A stretch of 64,000 nt of DNA from Solibacillus sp. FSL R7-0668 (GCF_038006205.1 NZ_JBBOUU010000001.1:1118001-1182000); one strand, 5' to 3'; shown: positions 39,181 through 47,433, numbered from the stretch's first letter. The notes: generated by a model not told the origin, from the letters alone. A program made the numbers and translations.

Positions 39181-40035
39181 ATGATAGATGTAGAGGTTCT
39201 TTATGAACAGAAAATTATTGAATATGCACAATTACAACAACTTTACAAATTACAACTTGCATATGTGATGCGTAAGAAAATTCACTTTTCAATTGTGCTT
39301 ATTGAGTATAAAGAGGAGTTCCCTATATCCTATCAACAATTTTATGATCAATTAAAAGGGAGATTGCGAGACTCAGATTTTGCCTATATGCATTCAGAAA
39401 AGCAATATATTGTGCTTTTATTGACCATTAGTAAAACGGCAGAGGCTCAATCTTTTATTCAACGAATTCAACATGTCTTTACCAAAGACAATATCCCGAT
39501 TGATTCTGTTATTTCAGAAGTGGCAAATGATGCACATTCGTTAGATGAGGTGTTAGCGATTAGCGAATCTGCATTATTGTATCAAGAGAATAAAGGACAG
39601 GCTCCAATTATTGTAAAGGATTTTTTAGCTAGATCGAAAGTGATTATTAAGGTAAGTATTATTGAAAATAACCGGATTACGCAGTCGATTTTCACGAATC
39701 TATTTCAACATCTGTCAATAGACAATGTGCAGCTAGATATCCAAACATTTAGTGATGGTTTGCAATTTATCGAATCGGATTGGTATCGCAGTGCGCATAG
39801 TCATATCGTAGTGTTGAATGATATTTTACCGAAAAAAACGGGCCTGGAAGTATTGGATTATTTGCGAGCTTTACCAAATGAGCAAAAGTATATTATTTTA
39901 TTTTGTTCGTCACGCGTGTCCGAGGATGCCCAGTTATATTGTTTCGAACATGGCGCGGATGCCTATATCGTGCGTCCATTTAATTTGAAAATTGTCGAAA
40001 AACAAATTAAAAATTATTTGAGAAGGTTGAATTAG
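39181..40035 (+). CDS. Degenerate GGDEF domain + pseudo-receiver; candidate c-di-GMP receptor
   Basis: A 284-residue cytoplasmic protein. Residues about 25-150 follow the GGDEF fold (HFSIVLIEY, then FYDQLKGRLRDSDFAYMHSE), but the active-site motif is replaced by SEKQY (residues 72-76) and the metal-binding Asp by Glu42. The inhibitory-site RxxD is kept as R63-D64-S65-D66, exactly five residues before SEKQY, as in true GGDEF proteins, so it probably binds c-di-GMP without making it. Residues 153-284 form a receiver domain with E162-N163-N164 for the acidic pair, N213 at the phosphoacceptor position (VVLNDILPKKTG) and R265 for the usual Lys, so it should not be phosphorylated. The start at 39181 has AAAGGG 8 nt upstream. 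It sits 2 bp before the HEAT-like gene. Confidence 0.78.
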   Translation: MIDVEVLYEQKIIEYAQLQQLYKLQLAYVMRKKIHFSIVLIEYKEEFPISYQQFYDQLKGRLRDSDFAYMHSEKQYIVLLLTISKTAEAQSFIQRIQHVFTKDNIPIDSVISEVANDAHSLDEVLAISESALLYQENKGQAPIIVKDFLARSKVIIKVSIIENNRITQSIFTNLFQHLSIDNVQLDIQTFSDGLQFIESDWYRSAHSHIVVLNDILPKKTGLEVLDYLRALPNEQKYIILFCSSRVSEDAQLYCFEHGADAYIVRPFNLKIVEKQIKNYLRRLN

Positions 40036-40037
40036 CG

Positions 40038-41081
40038 ATGATTACAAGTCAAATATTAAAAATATCAATCATCGCAATTGTCGTCTTGCTTGGGTTTGTT
40101 ACTATCCTCTTCTTTTATTTAGTATGGATGAACAGACGGCAGCAACGAAAAGAAAAAAGAATCACGCAATATTTCGAACAGCATGAAAAGGATTGGTACA
40201 ATTATTTAGTCAATCAGAGCCCTTTCATAAAACAAAAGGAACATAAAACGAATCTAGATGCAGTGGATAAGCTATTTGTCACCTATATGCTGACAATTAA
40301 TAATGAAGAAGTACGTAATCGCATTACCAACTATGCTGAACTGAATATGAAGCCGTATTATTTGAAGCAGCTACAGAGTAAGAGCTTGGTACAGCGCATC
40401 AATGTACTCCATCGTGCGCTCTTATGTAACTTTAGCTTTATTGTGCCGATCATCGAAAAGCAATTAAAAGCAGGTAAGGTTGAGTCCATCGAAGAATACT
40501 TGCTTTTATTGCAAATAATTTCAAAATATAATTCGAATTTATTTTTAGCACATATGTATCAGCCGCGTCTTGCTCTTCATGAGTACGAGTATAATGTGCT
40601 ATTAACGAAAGTTGATCCGACCTATATTGAGCAATTTCAAGACAACTTTGATGAATTGCCAATTGAATTACGCTTATCGCTGCTTACTTTTTTTAGCTTC
40701 AATGCTAACTTTGGGGATAATGATTTGCCATTTTTTGAGAGCTTACTCTCCTCTATTTATACAGAAATTCGAATTCGTGCGCTAAAGGATATTGCGTCGT
40801 TTGGGATGATTTCATCTTTGGAGCCTTACCGAGTATTTTTAAAATCAACGTATTGGGAAGAAAGGCTAATGCTCGCAAAAATTTTACCCTTTTCAAATGA
40901 TTCACAAGCATATGAATTACTGAAACAATTAATGATGGATAGGGAATGGACAGTACGTAGACAAGCCGCAGTATCACTTAAGTCGATGAAGCAGGGCCGC
41001 CGAATTTTACAAGAAATAATAGAAAAAAATGAAGATTTATTTGCTGCTGAGATGGCACAGGAAGTATTGAAAGTAGGCTGA
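40038..41081 (+). CDS. Membrane-anchored HEAT-repeat-like protein
   Basis: A 347-residue protein with one N-terminal transmembrane helix (residues about 8-30), a positively charged stretch RRQQRKEKR after it that keeps the body inside, and an all-helical body. Its end, IYTEIRIRALKDIASFGM, YWEERLMLAKILPFSND and REWTVRRQAAVSLKSM, shows HEAT-like repeats about 30 residues apart. Such proteins are scaffolds. Between the c-di-GMP-receptor candidate (2 bp upstream) and the synthase (5 bp downstream), it is likely to connect the two at the membrane. I know of no characterised counterpart. Confidence 0.72.
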   Translation: MITSQILKISIIAIVVLLGFVTILFFYLVWMNRRQQRKEKRITQYFEQHEKDWYNYLVNQSPFIKQKEHKTNLDAVDKLFVTYMLTINNEEVRNRITNYAELNMKPYYLKQLQSKSLVQRINVLHRALLCNFSFIVPIIEKQLKAGKVESIEEYLLLLQIISKYNSNLFLAHMYQPRLALHEYEYNVLLTKVDPTYIEQFQDNFDELPIELRLSLLTFFSFNANFGDNDLPFFESLLSSIYTEIRIRALKDIASFGMISSLEPYRVFLKSTYWEERLMLAKILPFSNDSQAYELLKQLMMDREWTVRRQAAVSLKSMKQGRRILQEIIEKNEDLFAAEMAQEVLKVG

Positions 41082-41086
41082 TCGGA

Positions 41087-42493
41087 ATGATGGATTTTTT
41101 ATTATATTGGCTCCATGAGATTTTTGGCGTATTTCTCATTTTTTATATGCTTTTAGTCATTGGGGTTTATACGCTCATGTTAATCTTTGCATTTACTTAT
41201 TTAAAGAAAACGCGTCGCTTAGACAAATATATTGAGAATACCGTGAATTTACAATATACCTATTCGAAACCTGTTTCCATTATTGTACCTGCCTATAATG
41301 AGGAAGTCGGGATTCTCAGTACAATCCATTCACTACTGACAATCGAATACCCCCAATTTGAAATCATTATCGTTAACGATGGCTCTAAAGATGCAACATT
41401 GCAACAGGTCATTGAAGCCTTTCAGATGGAGCAAGTTTTTCAGACGGTACGCCAGCAGCTTCAAACAGAAGAAATAAAGGCGATCTACCGTTCAAATATC
41501 CATCATAATATTGTGTTAATTGATAAAAATAATGGTGGCAAGGCTGATGCGCTCAATGCAGGTATTAATGTTTCGCAGTATCCTTATTTTTGCTCAATAG
41601 ATGGAGACTCCATTTTATCGGGAAAATCTCTATTACAAGTGATGAAACCGATCGTTGCCTCCAATGGTCATGTCATTGCAGCAGGTGGCAGTGTGCGTAT
41701 TGCTAATGGTTCCAATTTCCAATATGGTACATTTATGAATGCAGTCATGCCGAATAATCCACTTGTCATTATGCAGATTATTGAGTATTTACGTGCCTTT
41801 TACATGGGGCGAATTGCGTTAAGTCGTTTTAATTTATTGTTAATTGTATCGGGTGCCTTTAGTGTATTCTCGAAGCATTATGCGATAAAGGTCGGAGGAT
41901 ACAATCGGCAAACAATTGGCGAGGATATGGAGCTAATCGTTAGGCTACATCGCTATTTGCTGAAAAATAAAATTAACAAAGCGATTGAATATGTGCCTGA
42001 TCCCGTTTGCTGGACAGAGGCTCCAGATAATTTCAAAGATTTGCAAACGCAGCGTCGACGTTGGCATCAAGGACTGATTAGTAGTATTATGCTGAATCGG
42101 GGGATGCTATTTAATCCGAAATATAAGCAAATTGGAATGATTTCTGTTCCGTATTATGTATTTATCGAGCTTTTAGGACCGATTATTGAACTGATTGGGT
42201 ATATTTATATGATTATTTCATTTGCTGTTGGAAATGTGTATTGGGAATCTGCTATCATTTTACTGACACTGTTTCTAATCTACAGTACAGTTATTTCGAT
42301 GTTTGCAATTTTGCTGGAATCTTGGAGTATGCATACATATCCGCGTGCACGGGATACGTTAAAGCTCATGCTATACTCACTAACAGAGCTGTTTTGGTTC
42401 CGCCCGCTAACAACATGGTATCGAATTCAAGGCTTTTGGTATTATTTCCGTGGAAAAAACGACTGGGGAAAATTAAGTCGCAAAGGTTTATAG
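41087..42493 (+). CDS. Processive family-2 glycosyltransferase (polysaccharide synthase)
   Basis: A 468-residue membrane synthase of the BcsA/PgaC/HasA type that polymerises a sugar and pushes the chain through its own membrane pore. One or two N-terminal helices (8-38) precede the GT-A domain: PVSIIVPAYNEEVGILSTI, D98 in IIIVNDGSKD, D172-G-D174, GED at 278-280 and QRRRW at 322-326, all four synthase motifs intact; C-terminal helices follow at 350-410. No PilZ domain is present, so c-di-GMP control, if any, must come from a partner, for which the pseudo-GGDEF protein three genes upstream is the candidate. The product is unknown. A strong terminator follows. Confidence 0.85.
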   Translation: MMDFLLYWLHEIFGVFLIFYMLLVIGVYTLMLIFAFTYLKKTRRLDKYIENTVNLQYTYSKPVSIIVPAYNEEVGILSTIHSLLTIEYPQFEIIIVNDGSKDATLQQVIEAFQMEQVFQTVRQQLQTEEIKAIYRSNIHHNIVLIDKNNGGKADALNAGINVSQYPYFCSIDGDSILSGKSLLQVMKPIVASNGHVIAAGGSVRIANGSNFQYGTFMNAVMPNNPLVIMQIIEYLRAFYMGRIALSRFNLLLIVSGAFSVFSKHYAIKVGGYNRQTIGEDMELIVRLHRYLLKNKINKAIEYVPDPVCWTEAPDNFKDLQTQRRRWHQGLISSIMLNRGMLFNPKYKQIGMISVPYYVFIELLGPIIELIGYIYMIISFAVGNVYWESAIILLTLFLIYSTVISMFAILLESWSMHTYPRARDTLKLMLYSLTELFWFRPLTTWYRIQGFWYYFRGKNDWGKLSRKGL

Positions 42494-42510
42494 CGCTTGA
42501 AATAGATGAG

Positions 42511-42548
42511 GGCTGTTCAAAAAGTATATGCTTTTTGGATAGCCTTTT
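42511..42548 (+). terminator. Intrinsic terminator after the synthase gene
   Basis: A 14-bp stem with two G-U pairs (42511-42524 with 42531-42544), 6-nt loop and four T. Confidence 0.8.
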
Positions 42549-42549
42549 C

Positions 42550-42729
42550 TCATTGTGCGTAATCGCCAGTGTAATAAACGAGCGAACATGAATGCATCGC
42601 TTCAATTTCATCAATCATCGTGATGAAATACGTATTATCATCAACTTTCGAATTTTTACGGTCATTTTCGATTAAGCCTATACCTCTCTCGAATGGAAAA
42701 GGCAGCCCGCTTAGAATCCTCTTTCTCAC
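42550..42729 (-). CDS. Small protein of unknown function on the reverse strand (possible gene remnant)
   Basis: A 59-codon frame starting with GTG at 42729 and ending in TGA at 42550. The product starts MRKRILSGLPFPFERGIGLI and ends EIEAMHSCSLVYYTGDYAQ, a normal globular composition. GGGAGGG lies about 11 nt upstream on the reverse strand. The stretch is clearly less AT-rich than the flanking non-coding DNA, which supports coding. The frame stays open without a start for some 20 more codons upstream, so it could also be the surviving 3' end of a larger gene. No family recognised. Confidence 0.45.
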   Translation of the reverse strand: MRKRILSGLPFPFERGIGLIENDRKNSKVDDNTYFITMIDEIEAMHSCSLVYYTGDYAQ

Positions 42730-43056
42730 TCGAAGTAAATCCCTCCCTAAATGAAATGAATTTAGGTCTCATGGCTTATTTTTAATTTAGTGAGTAAAAT
42801 GCTTTTAAATTATTTAAATTTCTATTTTAAGTGTCTATACCTAAAATTTACACTTTAAAATTTAAAATATCATTGGATTAAAAAGTTTTATCTCATTTTA
42901 TAAATTTAGGACTTAAAGGCTGCTATTTATATGAAACGTTGAATATTTTTTGTTTTTAAGGTATTATTTACCTATAATTAATTTTATGAAAATATTACAA
43001 ATGAGTGATTTAATAGAGCGTTCACTAAGAAAAAATGCTTCTGGGGGGGTTATTAA
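42730..43056 (+). other. Very AT-rich intergenic region ahead of the second half of the exopolysaccharide locus
   Basis: About 330 bp of extremely AT-rich DNA. It contains an imperfect inverted repeat, TTTTAAGTGT near 42826 and ACACTTTAAAA near 42850, and a small AGTGA/TCACT hairpin about 50 bp before the next gene. A promoter for the gene at 43057 must lie here, but I cannot define boxes with confidence. Confidence 0.35.
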
Positions 43057-44133
43057 ATGAGTAAAAAGTATATTGTAGGATTGATTATTTTACTATTGCT
43101 AATTTTATCGCCGAGAATATATTGGCAGTTTAAAGAAAAGGTAGTACTGGATATTTTAGTTGTTGATAAAACAGTTCCAAATACACAGTATCGAGAGCAT
43201 AACGGACTGTTTTGGTTTTTAACGAATGAAAAAATCGTAAAACCGAATGGTGAATTGTATGATGTAGGAATCGATTACTATGGTTACGATCCATATGAAG
43301 GAAAAGCGATGGATACATATGTTTATGAAGAGAAAAAGGATGTCATTTATATTGCAGATACATACGGTGTTTATTCGGATGACCTCGAGACGGTTGTGGA
43401 AGGAGATCGCTCGGAAAAAATATATGGTGGAATGGACTTATTAGAATGGAACGCCATCTGGCAATCGAAGGGCTCAAATACAAAACTAATTGCTGAATAC
43501 AATTCCTTTGCATCGCCAACTGATGAACAAACACGCAAGGTTATGGGTGAAAACTTAAGTGTGGAATGGTCAGGCTGGTCGGGGAGATATTTCTCTGATT
43601 TCAATAATGATGAGGTGCCTCCATGGCTAATTGCCAATTATGAAGCGCAATACAATAAAAAATGGGATTTTGAGCAAGGTGGCCTAGCTTTTACGCACAC
43701 ATCTGATCAAATCATTGTTATTGATGAGGCAGAAATCACTTCGCCTGTATTATTTCAAATGACAGCGGATGGAGCAGGTGCATACCCGAATGTTTTAGAA
43801 ACAGAGTACTCTTATTGGTTTGATATTGTGAAGCCGCTAAATAATGCTCAGGTGCTTGCCCAATATAAATTAAGCCTGTCGGATAATGCAGAAAATGAGC
43901 TGGCTGTTGCAGGAATCCCTACTGTGATCCCGGCAGTCACTCACCATGACCAAAATAATACGTTTTATTTTTCGGGTGACTTTGCAGATTATACAAGAGG
44001 AAATTTGAAAAAATGGCAAGGCAGTGCAAGAGCAATGCGGTTATTTACAAATGATGAATCGGATTTTTTCTGGGGCTCCTATATCCCACTAATGGAACAA
44101 ATTTTTGCTGACATAAAAAATAACATGAGGTGA
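43057..44133 (+). CDS. Membrane-anchored extracytoplasmic protein, paralogue 3
   Basis: A 358-residue protein with an N-terminal membrane anchor (YIVGLIILLLLILSPRIYW) and the same extracytoplasmic domain as the proteins at 38105 and 34969. Identity to the 38105 product is high throughout, for example KTVPN.QYREH.GLFWFLTNE, DVIYIADTYGVYSDDLE, AEYNSFASPT and FSGDFADYTRGNL. The two are therefore recent paralogues. GGGGGGG lies 7 nt before the ATG. The function is unknown; the co-occurrence with a synthase suggests an extracytoplasmic part of the export or assembly machine. It is followed after 5 bp by the phosphatase-like gene. Confidence 0.75.
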   Translation: MSKKYIVGLIILLLLILSPRIYWQFKEKVVLDILVVDKTVPNTQYREHNGLFWFLTNEKIVKPNGELYDVGIDYYGYDPYEGKAMDTYVYEEKKDVIYIADTYGVYSDDLETVVEGDRSEKIYGGMDLLEWNAIWQSKGSNTKLIAEYNSFASPTDEQTRKVMGENLSVEWSGWSGRYFSDFNNDEVPPWLIANYEAQYNKKWDFEQGGLAFTHTSDQIIVIDEAEITSPVLFQMTADGAGAYPNVLETEYSYWFDIVKPLNNAQVLAQYKLSLSDNAENELAVAGIPTVIPAVTHHDQNNTFYFSGDFADYTRGNLKKWQGSARAMRLFTNDESDFFWGSYIPLMEQIFADIKNNMR

Positions 44134-44138
44134 TGAGG

Positions 44139-45821
44139 ATGAAAAATAAAAAGGCGATTATCAAATTTTTCATGTGGTTTCTAATGCTTAGCACATTAGG
44201 CGTTGGGGGAGGGATTTTCTTTTTACTTTTTGCTGTCGTGCCGATTGAAGAATGGTATGTGCAGCGTGGCTGGTCACAATTTAAAATCGATGGCGTAATG
44301 TCCTACTATGTAGTCGGTTGGGTTATATTCGGATTTATCATGTCATTTGTTTACTATTTCCTATGTTTGAAAAAAGAAAAATGGATTATTAGTAGCGTTT
44401 TTTGTATCGCTTCTATTTTACTATGTGTTGCAGGATTAAATTACTTTTTAAATACAGGCTCCTCGGTCGTACAGGCGTCGCAAGGTGATGTGGAGGTGGG
44501 CGAGCGCTTTACGTTTGGCCCCTATCCAGAAAAAGTGAATTTACAAGAGCTAAAGGATCAAGGCTATGATGGTGTGATTGCACTGTTAAGCACAACCTTG
44601 CCAATTGAAAAGCCATTATTAGATAAAGAGTTCAAAGCAGGGGAAGAAATTGGCATAGAAATATTATCGATGCCTATGCTTCCATGGGTTGGTGATAATA
44701 CAGAAACATTAAATAAAATTCGCGATTTAGTTGAACAGGATGATAAAAAATATTATGTGCATTGTTATTTAGGACGTCACCGGGTGGATGTTGTAAAGCA
44801 ATTGGTTAATGAAGCTAGTGGTGCAGCACATGAGCTTTTAGTGTTACAATCAACATCCTTTGAACGTGGACATGTGTATTATGATTCTGAAAATGAAGTC
44901 ATTATCGGACCATTTCCAACAGATGAAGAATGGTTTACACGTATCCGACGAGGCGAGGTGAAGGAGGTTATTTCATTACTAGGTACAGGGCATAGCTTCC
45001 GAGAGCAGGGCGAGCAAGTATCAAAAGAAATGAATATGATTTATACAGAAATGAGCCTACCACAAAATTACGAGCTCGCTGATTTGCAAAAAATAATCGA
45101 TTACATAAAAACTAGAGAGCATAAAGTATTTGTCTATGATTTTAATAGGAGCACAGCCTTACAGGAGTTAGAGGCGTTGTACTCATATGGAAAAACGATT
45201 CATCCACTAGCCAAAGGGACGAAAAATTCCAATCAAGCATTGTCAGTGGGGGCGAAATATATGGTAGGTCCAGCGCTTAACGAACAGCAAAAGGAACGCT
45301 TGAAAGCAATTGGGATTGAACAATTCGTAGATGTACAAGGTGATTTAGCACAGTCCTACCAACAAATCAAGGCAATAATTGCACAAGAAAAGCTAACATA
45401 TATTTCAACCTTGGCTGAAAATAAAGAAGCTGTCTATAAAATTGTTCACGGAATGGTGTATGGCTATGAGGATTATTTTTCAGCACAGGATGCAGGTTTA
45501 TTGGACGGTCAAGCATATGTTGACGTGCGTAATTTAACGTATGGTCCAATTATAACAGAAGAGCAAATGCTAGAATTTATTATTCCTAATGGCATCAAAA
45601 AAGTCCTTTATTTGCATGTTGCTGCAACAACTTCTGAACAAGAGCTACAGCAAATCAAAATGTTATTTGAAAAGTATAAAGTCGATTTGGCGGTGTATCC
45701 GATTGGGGAAGGGTATGAGAAAACGATTATTCCTATAATTAATGCAGAGCAAGGAAGTAACTATTTAATGATGGATGAAGCGGTATTGCCGTCTGTGATG
45801 GACTTGCTAGATAAATATTGA
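44139..45821 (+). CDS. Membrane protein with four tandem dual-specificity-phosphatase-like repeats
   Basis: A 560-residue protein. Three transmembrane helices (about 11-34, 56-77 and 82-103) with Lys-rich ends at the N-terminus and between helices 2 and 3 predict a cytoplasmic N-terminus and an extracytoplasmic C-terminal 450 residues. That part contains four repeats, each starting with a Gly-Pro motif: FGPYP (126), IGPFP (256), VGPAL (376) and YGPII (468). Repeat 1 has a complete DSP/PTP P-loop, H208-C209-YLGRH-R215, with Asp186 as possible general acid. The corresponding positions in repeats 2-4 are VYDFNRSTA, YISTLAENK and AVYPIGEGY, lacking the Cys or the Arg. The start at 44139 has GAGGTG 6 nt upstream. 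The role is unknown. Confidence 0.75.
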   Translation: MKNKKAIIKFFMWFLMLSTLGVGGGIFFLLFAVVPIEEWYVQRGWSQFKIDGVMSYYVVGWVIFGFIMSFVYYFLCLKKEKWIISSVFCIASILLCVAGLNYFLNTGSSVVQASQGDVEVGERFTFGPYPEKVNLQELKDQGYDGVIALLSTTLPIEKPLLDKEFKAGEEIGIEILSMPMLPWVGDNTETLNKIRDLVEQDDKKYYVHCYLGRHRVDVVKQLVNEASGAAHELLVLQSTSFERGHVYYDSENEVIIGPFPTDEEWFTRIRRGEVKEVISLLGTGHSFREQGEQVSKEMNMIYTEMSLPQNYELADLQKIIDYIKTREHKVFVYDFNRSTALQELEALYSYGKTIHPLAKGTKNSNQALSVGAKYMVGPALNEQQKERLKAIGIEQFVDVQGDLAQSYQQIKAIIAQEKLTYISTLAENKEAVYKIVHGMVYGYEDYFSAQDAGLLDGQAYVDVRNLTYGPIITEEQMLEFIIPNGIKKVLYLHVAATTSEQELQQIKMLFEKYKVDLAVYPIGEGYEKTIIPIINAEQGSNYLMMDEAVLPSVMDLLDKY

Positions 45822-45948
45822 GGAAATGGATGGAAATCAAGACAATCGTGCGCTCTAGTCAAAAAGATAGGCTTAACTCTCTAATTTATGCTATTATTAG
45901 ACACGTTAATTAATTTTGAAGTGTAACCGTGAAAGGATGATATAGAAT

Positions 45949-47298
45949 ATGAGTTACGAGCAAACAAAAACCGTATCTCTACATACATTAGGGTGTAAAG
46001 TAAACCACTATGAAACAGAAGCGATTTGGCAATTGTTTAAAGAGCAGGGGTATGAACGCGTTGATTTTGAACATCAATCAGATGTATATGTCATAAATAC
46101 ATGTACCGTAACCAATACGGGGGATAAAAAATCTCGTCAAGTAATTCGTCGTGCAATTCGTCAAAATCCAGATGCGGTTATTTGTGTAACAGGCTGTTAT
46201 GCACAAACTTCACCGGCTGAAATTATGGCAATTCCAGGCGTAGACATCGTTGTTGGTACGCAAGACCGTGAAAAAATGCTTGGCTATATTGACCAATACC
46301 GCGAAGAGCGTAAGCCAATAAATGCGGTGCGCAATATTATGAAAAATCGTGTATACGAAGAGCTAGACGTACCGGCTTTTACTGACCGAACACGTGCATC
46401 CTTAAAAATTCAAGAGGGCTGTAACAACTTCTGTACGTTCTGTATTATTCCATGGGCGCGTGGCTTAATGCGTTCGCGTGATCCAGAAGAAGTAATCCGC
46501 CAAGCGCAGCAACTAGTGGATGCCGGCTATTTAGAAATCGTTCTAACAGGTATTCATACAGGTGGCTATGGTCAGGATTTCAAAGATTACAACTTAGCTC
46601 AATTACTACGTGATATGGAAGCACAGGTAAAAGGCTTAAAACGTTTACGTATTTCTTCTATTGAAGCATCTCAATTAACAGATGAAGTAATCGAAGTGCT
46701 ACAAAACTCAGAAATCGTTGTTAATCATTTACACATTCCGATTCAATCGGGTTCGGATACGGTATTAAAACGTATGCGTCGTAAATACACGATGGAATTT
46801 TTTGCAGAGCGTTTAGAAAAACTAAAAATTGCTTTACCTGATTTAGCTGTCACTTCTGATGTCATTGTAGGCTTCCCGGGTGAAACAGAAGAAGAATTTA
46901 TGGAAACATACAACTTTATTCGTGACCACAAATTCTCAGAGCTTCATGTATTCCCGTATTCGCAACGTACAGGTACGCCAGCCGCTCGTATGGATGACCA
47001 AGTCGATGAAGAAGTGAAGAACGAGCGAGTTCACCGTTTAATCGCATTAAATGATCAATTAGCGAAAGAATATGCTTCTCGCTTTGAAGATGAAGTAGTA
47101 GAGGTAATCCCAGAAGAACGTTTTAAAGATGGGAACAGTGAAAACCTATATGTAGGCTACACAACCAATTATTTAAAAGTTGTCTTCGAAGGTAATGAAA
47201 ATATGATCGGTCAAATTACAAAAGTAAAAATTACCAAAGCAGGCTATCCATACAATGAAGGACAGTTTGTGCGTGTATTACAGGAACAAAATCTATAA
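45949..47298 (+). CDS. mtaB: tRNA (N6-threonylcarbamoyladenosine(37)-C2)-methylthiotransferase MtaB
   Basis: Radical SAM methylthiotransferase of 449 residues that converts t6A37 to ms2t6A37 in tRNA. The N-terminal UPF0004 domain has SLHTLGCKVNHYE, VINTCTVTN and VTGCYAQ, whose three cysteines bind the auxiliary cluster; the radical SAM motif is CNNFCTFCIIPWARG; a TRAM domain closes the protein (EVVEVIPEERF onward). It corresponds to B. subtilis YqeV, which also follows rsmE (YqeU); here the exopolysaccharide locus has been placed between the two. GAAAGGATG precedes the ATG. Confidence 0.95.
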   Translation: MSYEQTKTVSLHTLGCKVNHYETEAIWQLFKEQGYERVDFEHQSDVYVINTCTVTNTGDKKSRQVIRRAIRQNPDAVICVTGCYAQTSPAEIMAIPGVDIVVGTQDREKMLGYIDQYREERKPINAVRNIMKNRVYEELDVPAFTDRTRASLKIQEGCNNFCTFCIIPWARGLMRSRDPEEVIRQAQQLVDAGYLEIVLTGIHTGGYGQDFKDYNLAQLLRDMEAQVKGLKRLRISSIEASQLTDEVIEVLQNSEIVVNHLHIPIQSGSDTVLKRMRRKYTMEFFAERLEKLKIALPDLAVTSDVIVGFPGETEEEFMETYNFIRDHKFSELHVFPYSQRTGTPAARMDDQVDEEVKNERVHRLIALNDQLAKEYASRFEDEVVEVIPEERFKDGNSENLYVGYTTNYLKVVFEGNENMIGQITKVKITKAGYPYNEGQFVRVLQEQNL

Positions 47299-47339
47299 AA
47301 TGAAGAATATATTTCTGATGATTACCAAATGAATGATTA

Positions 47340-47390
47340 GCATCTCTTTTAGGCACAACCTAAAGGAGATGCCTTTATATTTATTTTTAA
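47340..47390 (+). terminator. Intrinsic terminator of mtaB
   Basis: GCATCTC and GGAGATGC enclose TTTAGG/CCTAAA, giving a long hairpin over 47340-47372, followed by a T-rich tract. Confidence 0.75.
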
Positions 47391-47433
47391 GTCGTAATAT
47401 TCTGAAAATAATTCATTCAAAAGTTCCTATACT

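Noticed and set aside
39181-40035. Reading the protein as an active diguanylate cyclase or an active response regulator.
   Set aside because: The A-site is SEKQY, the metal Asp is Glu, and the receiver lacks the phosphoacceptor Asp, the acidic pair and the conserved Lys.
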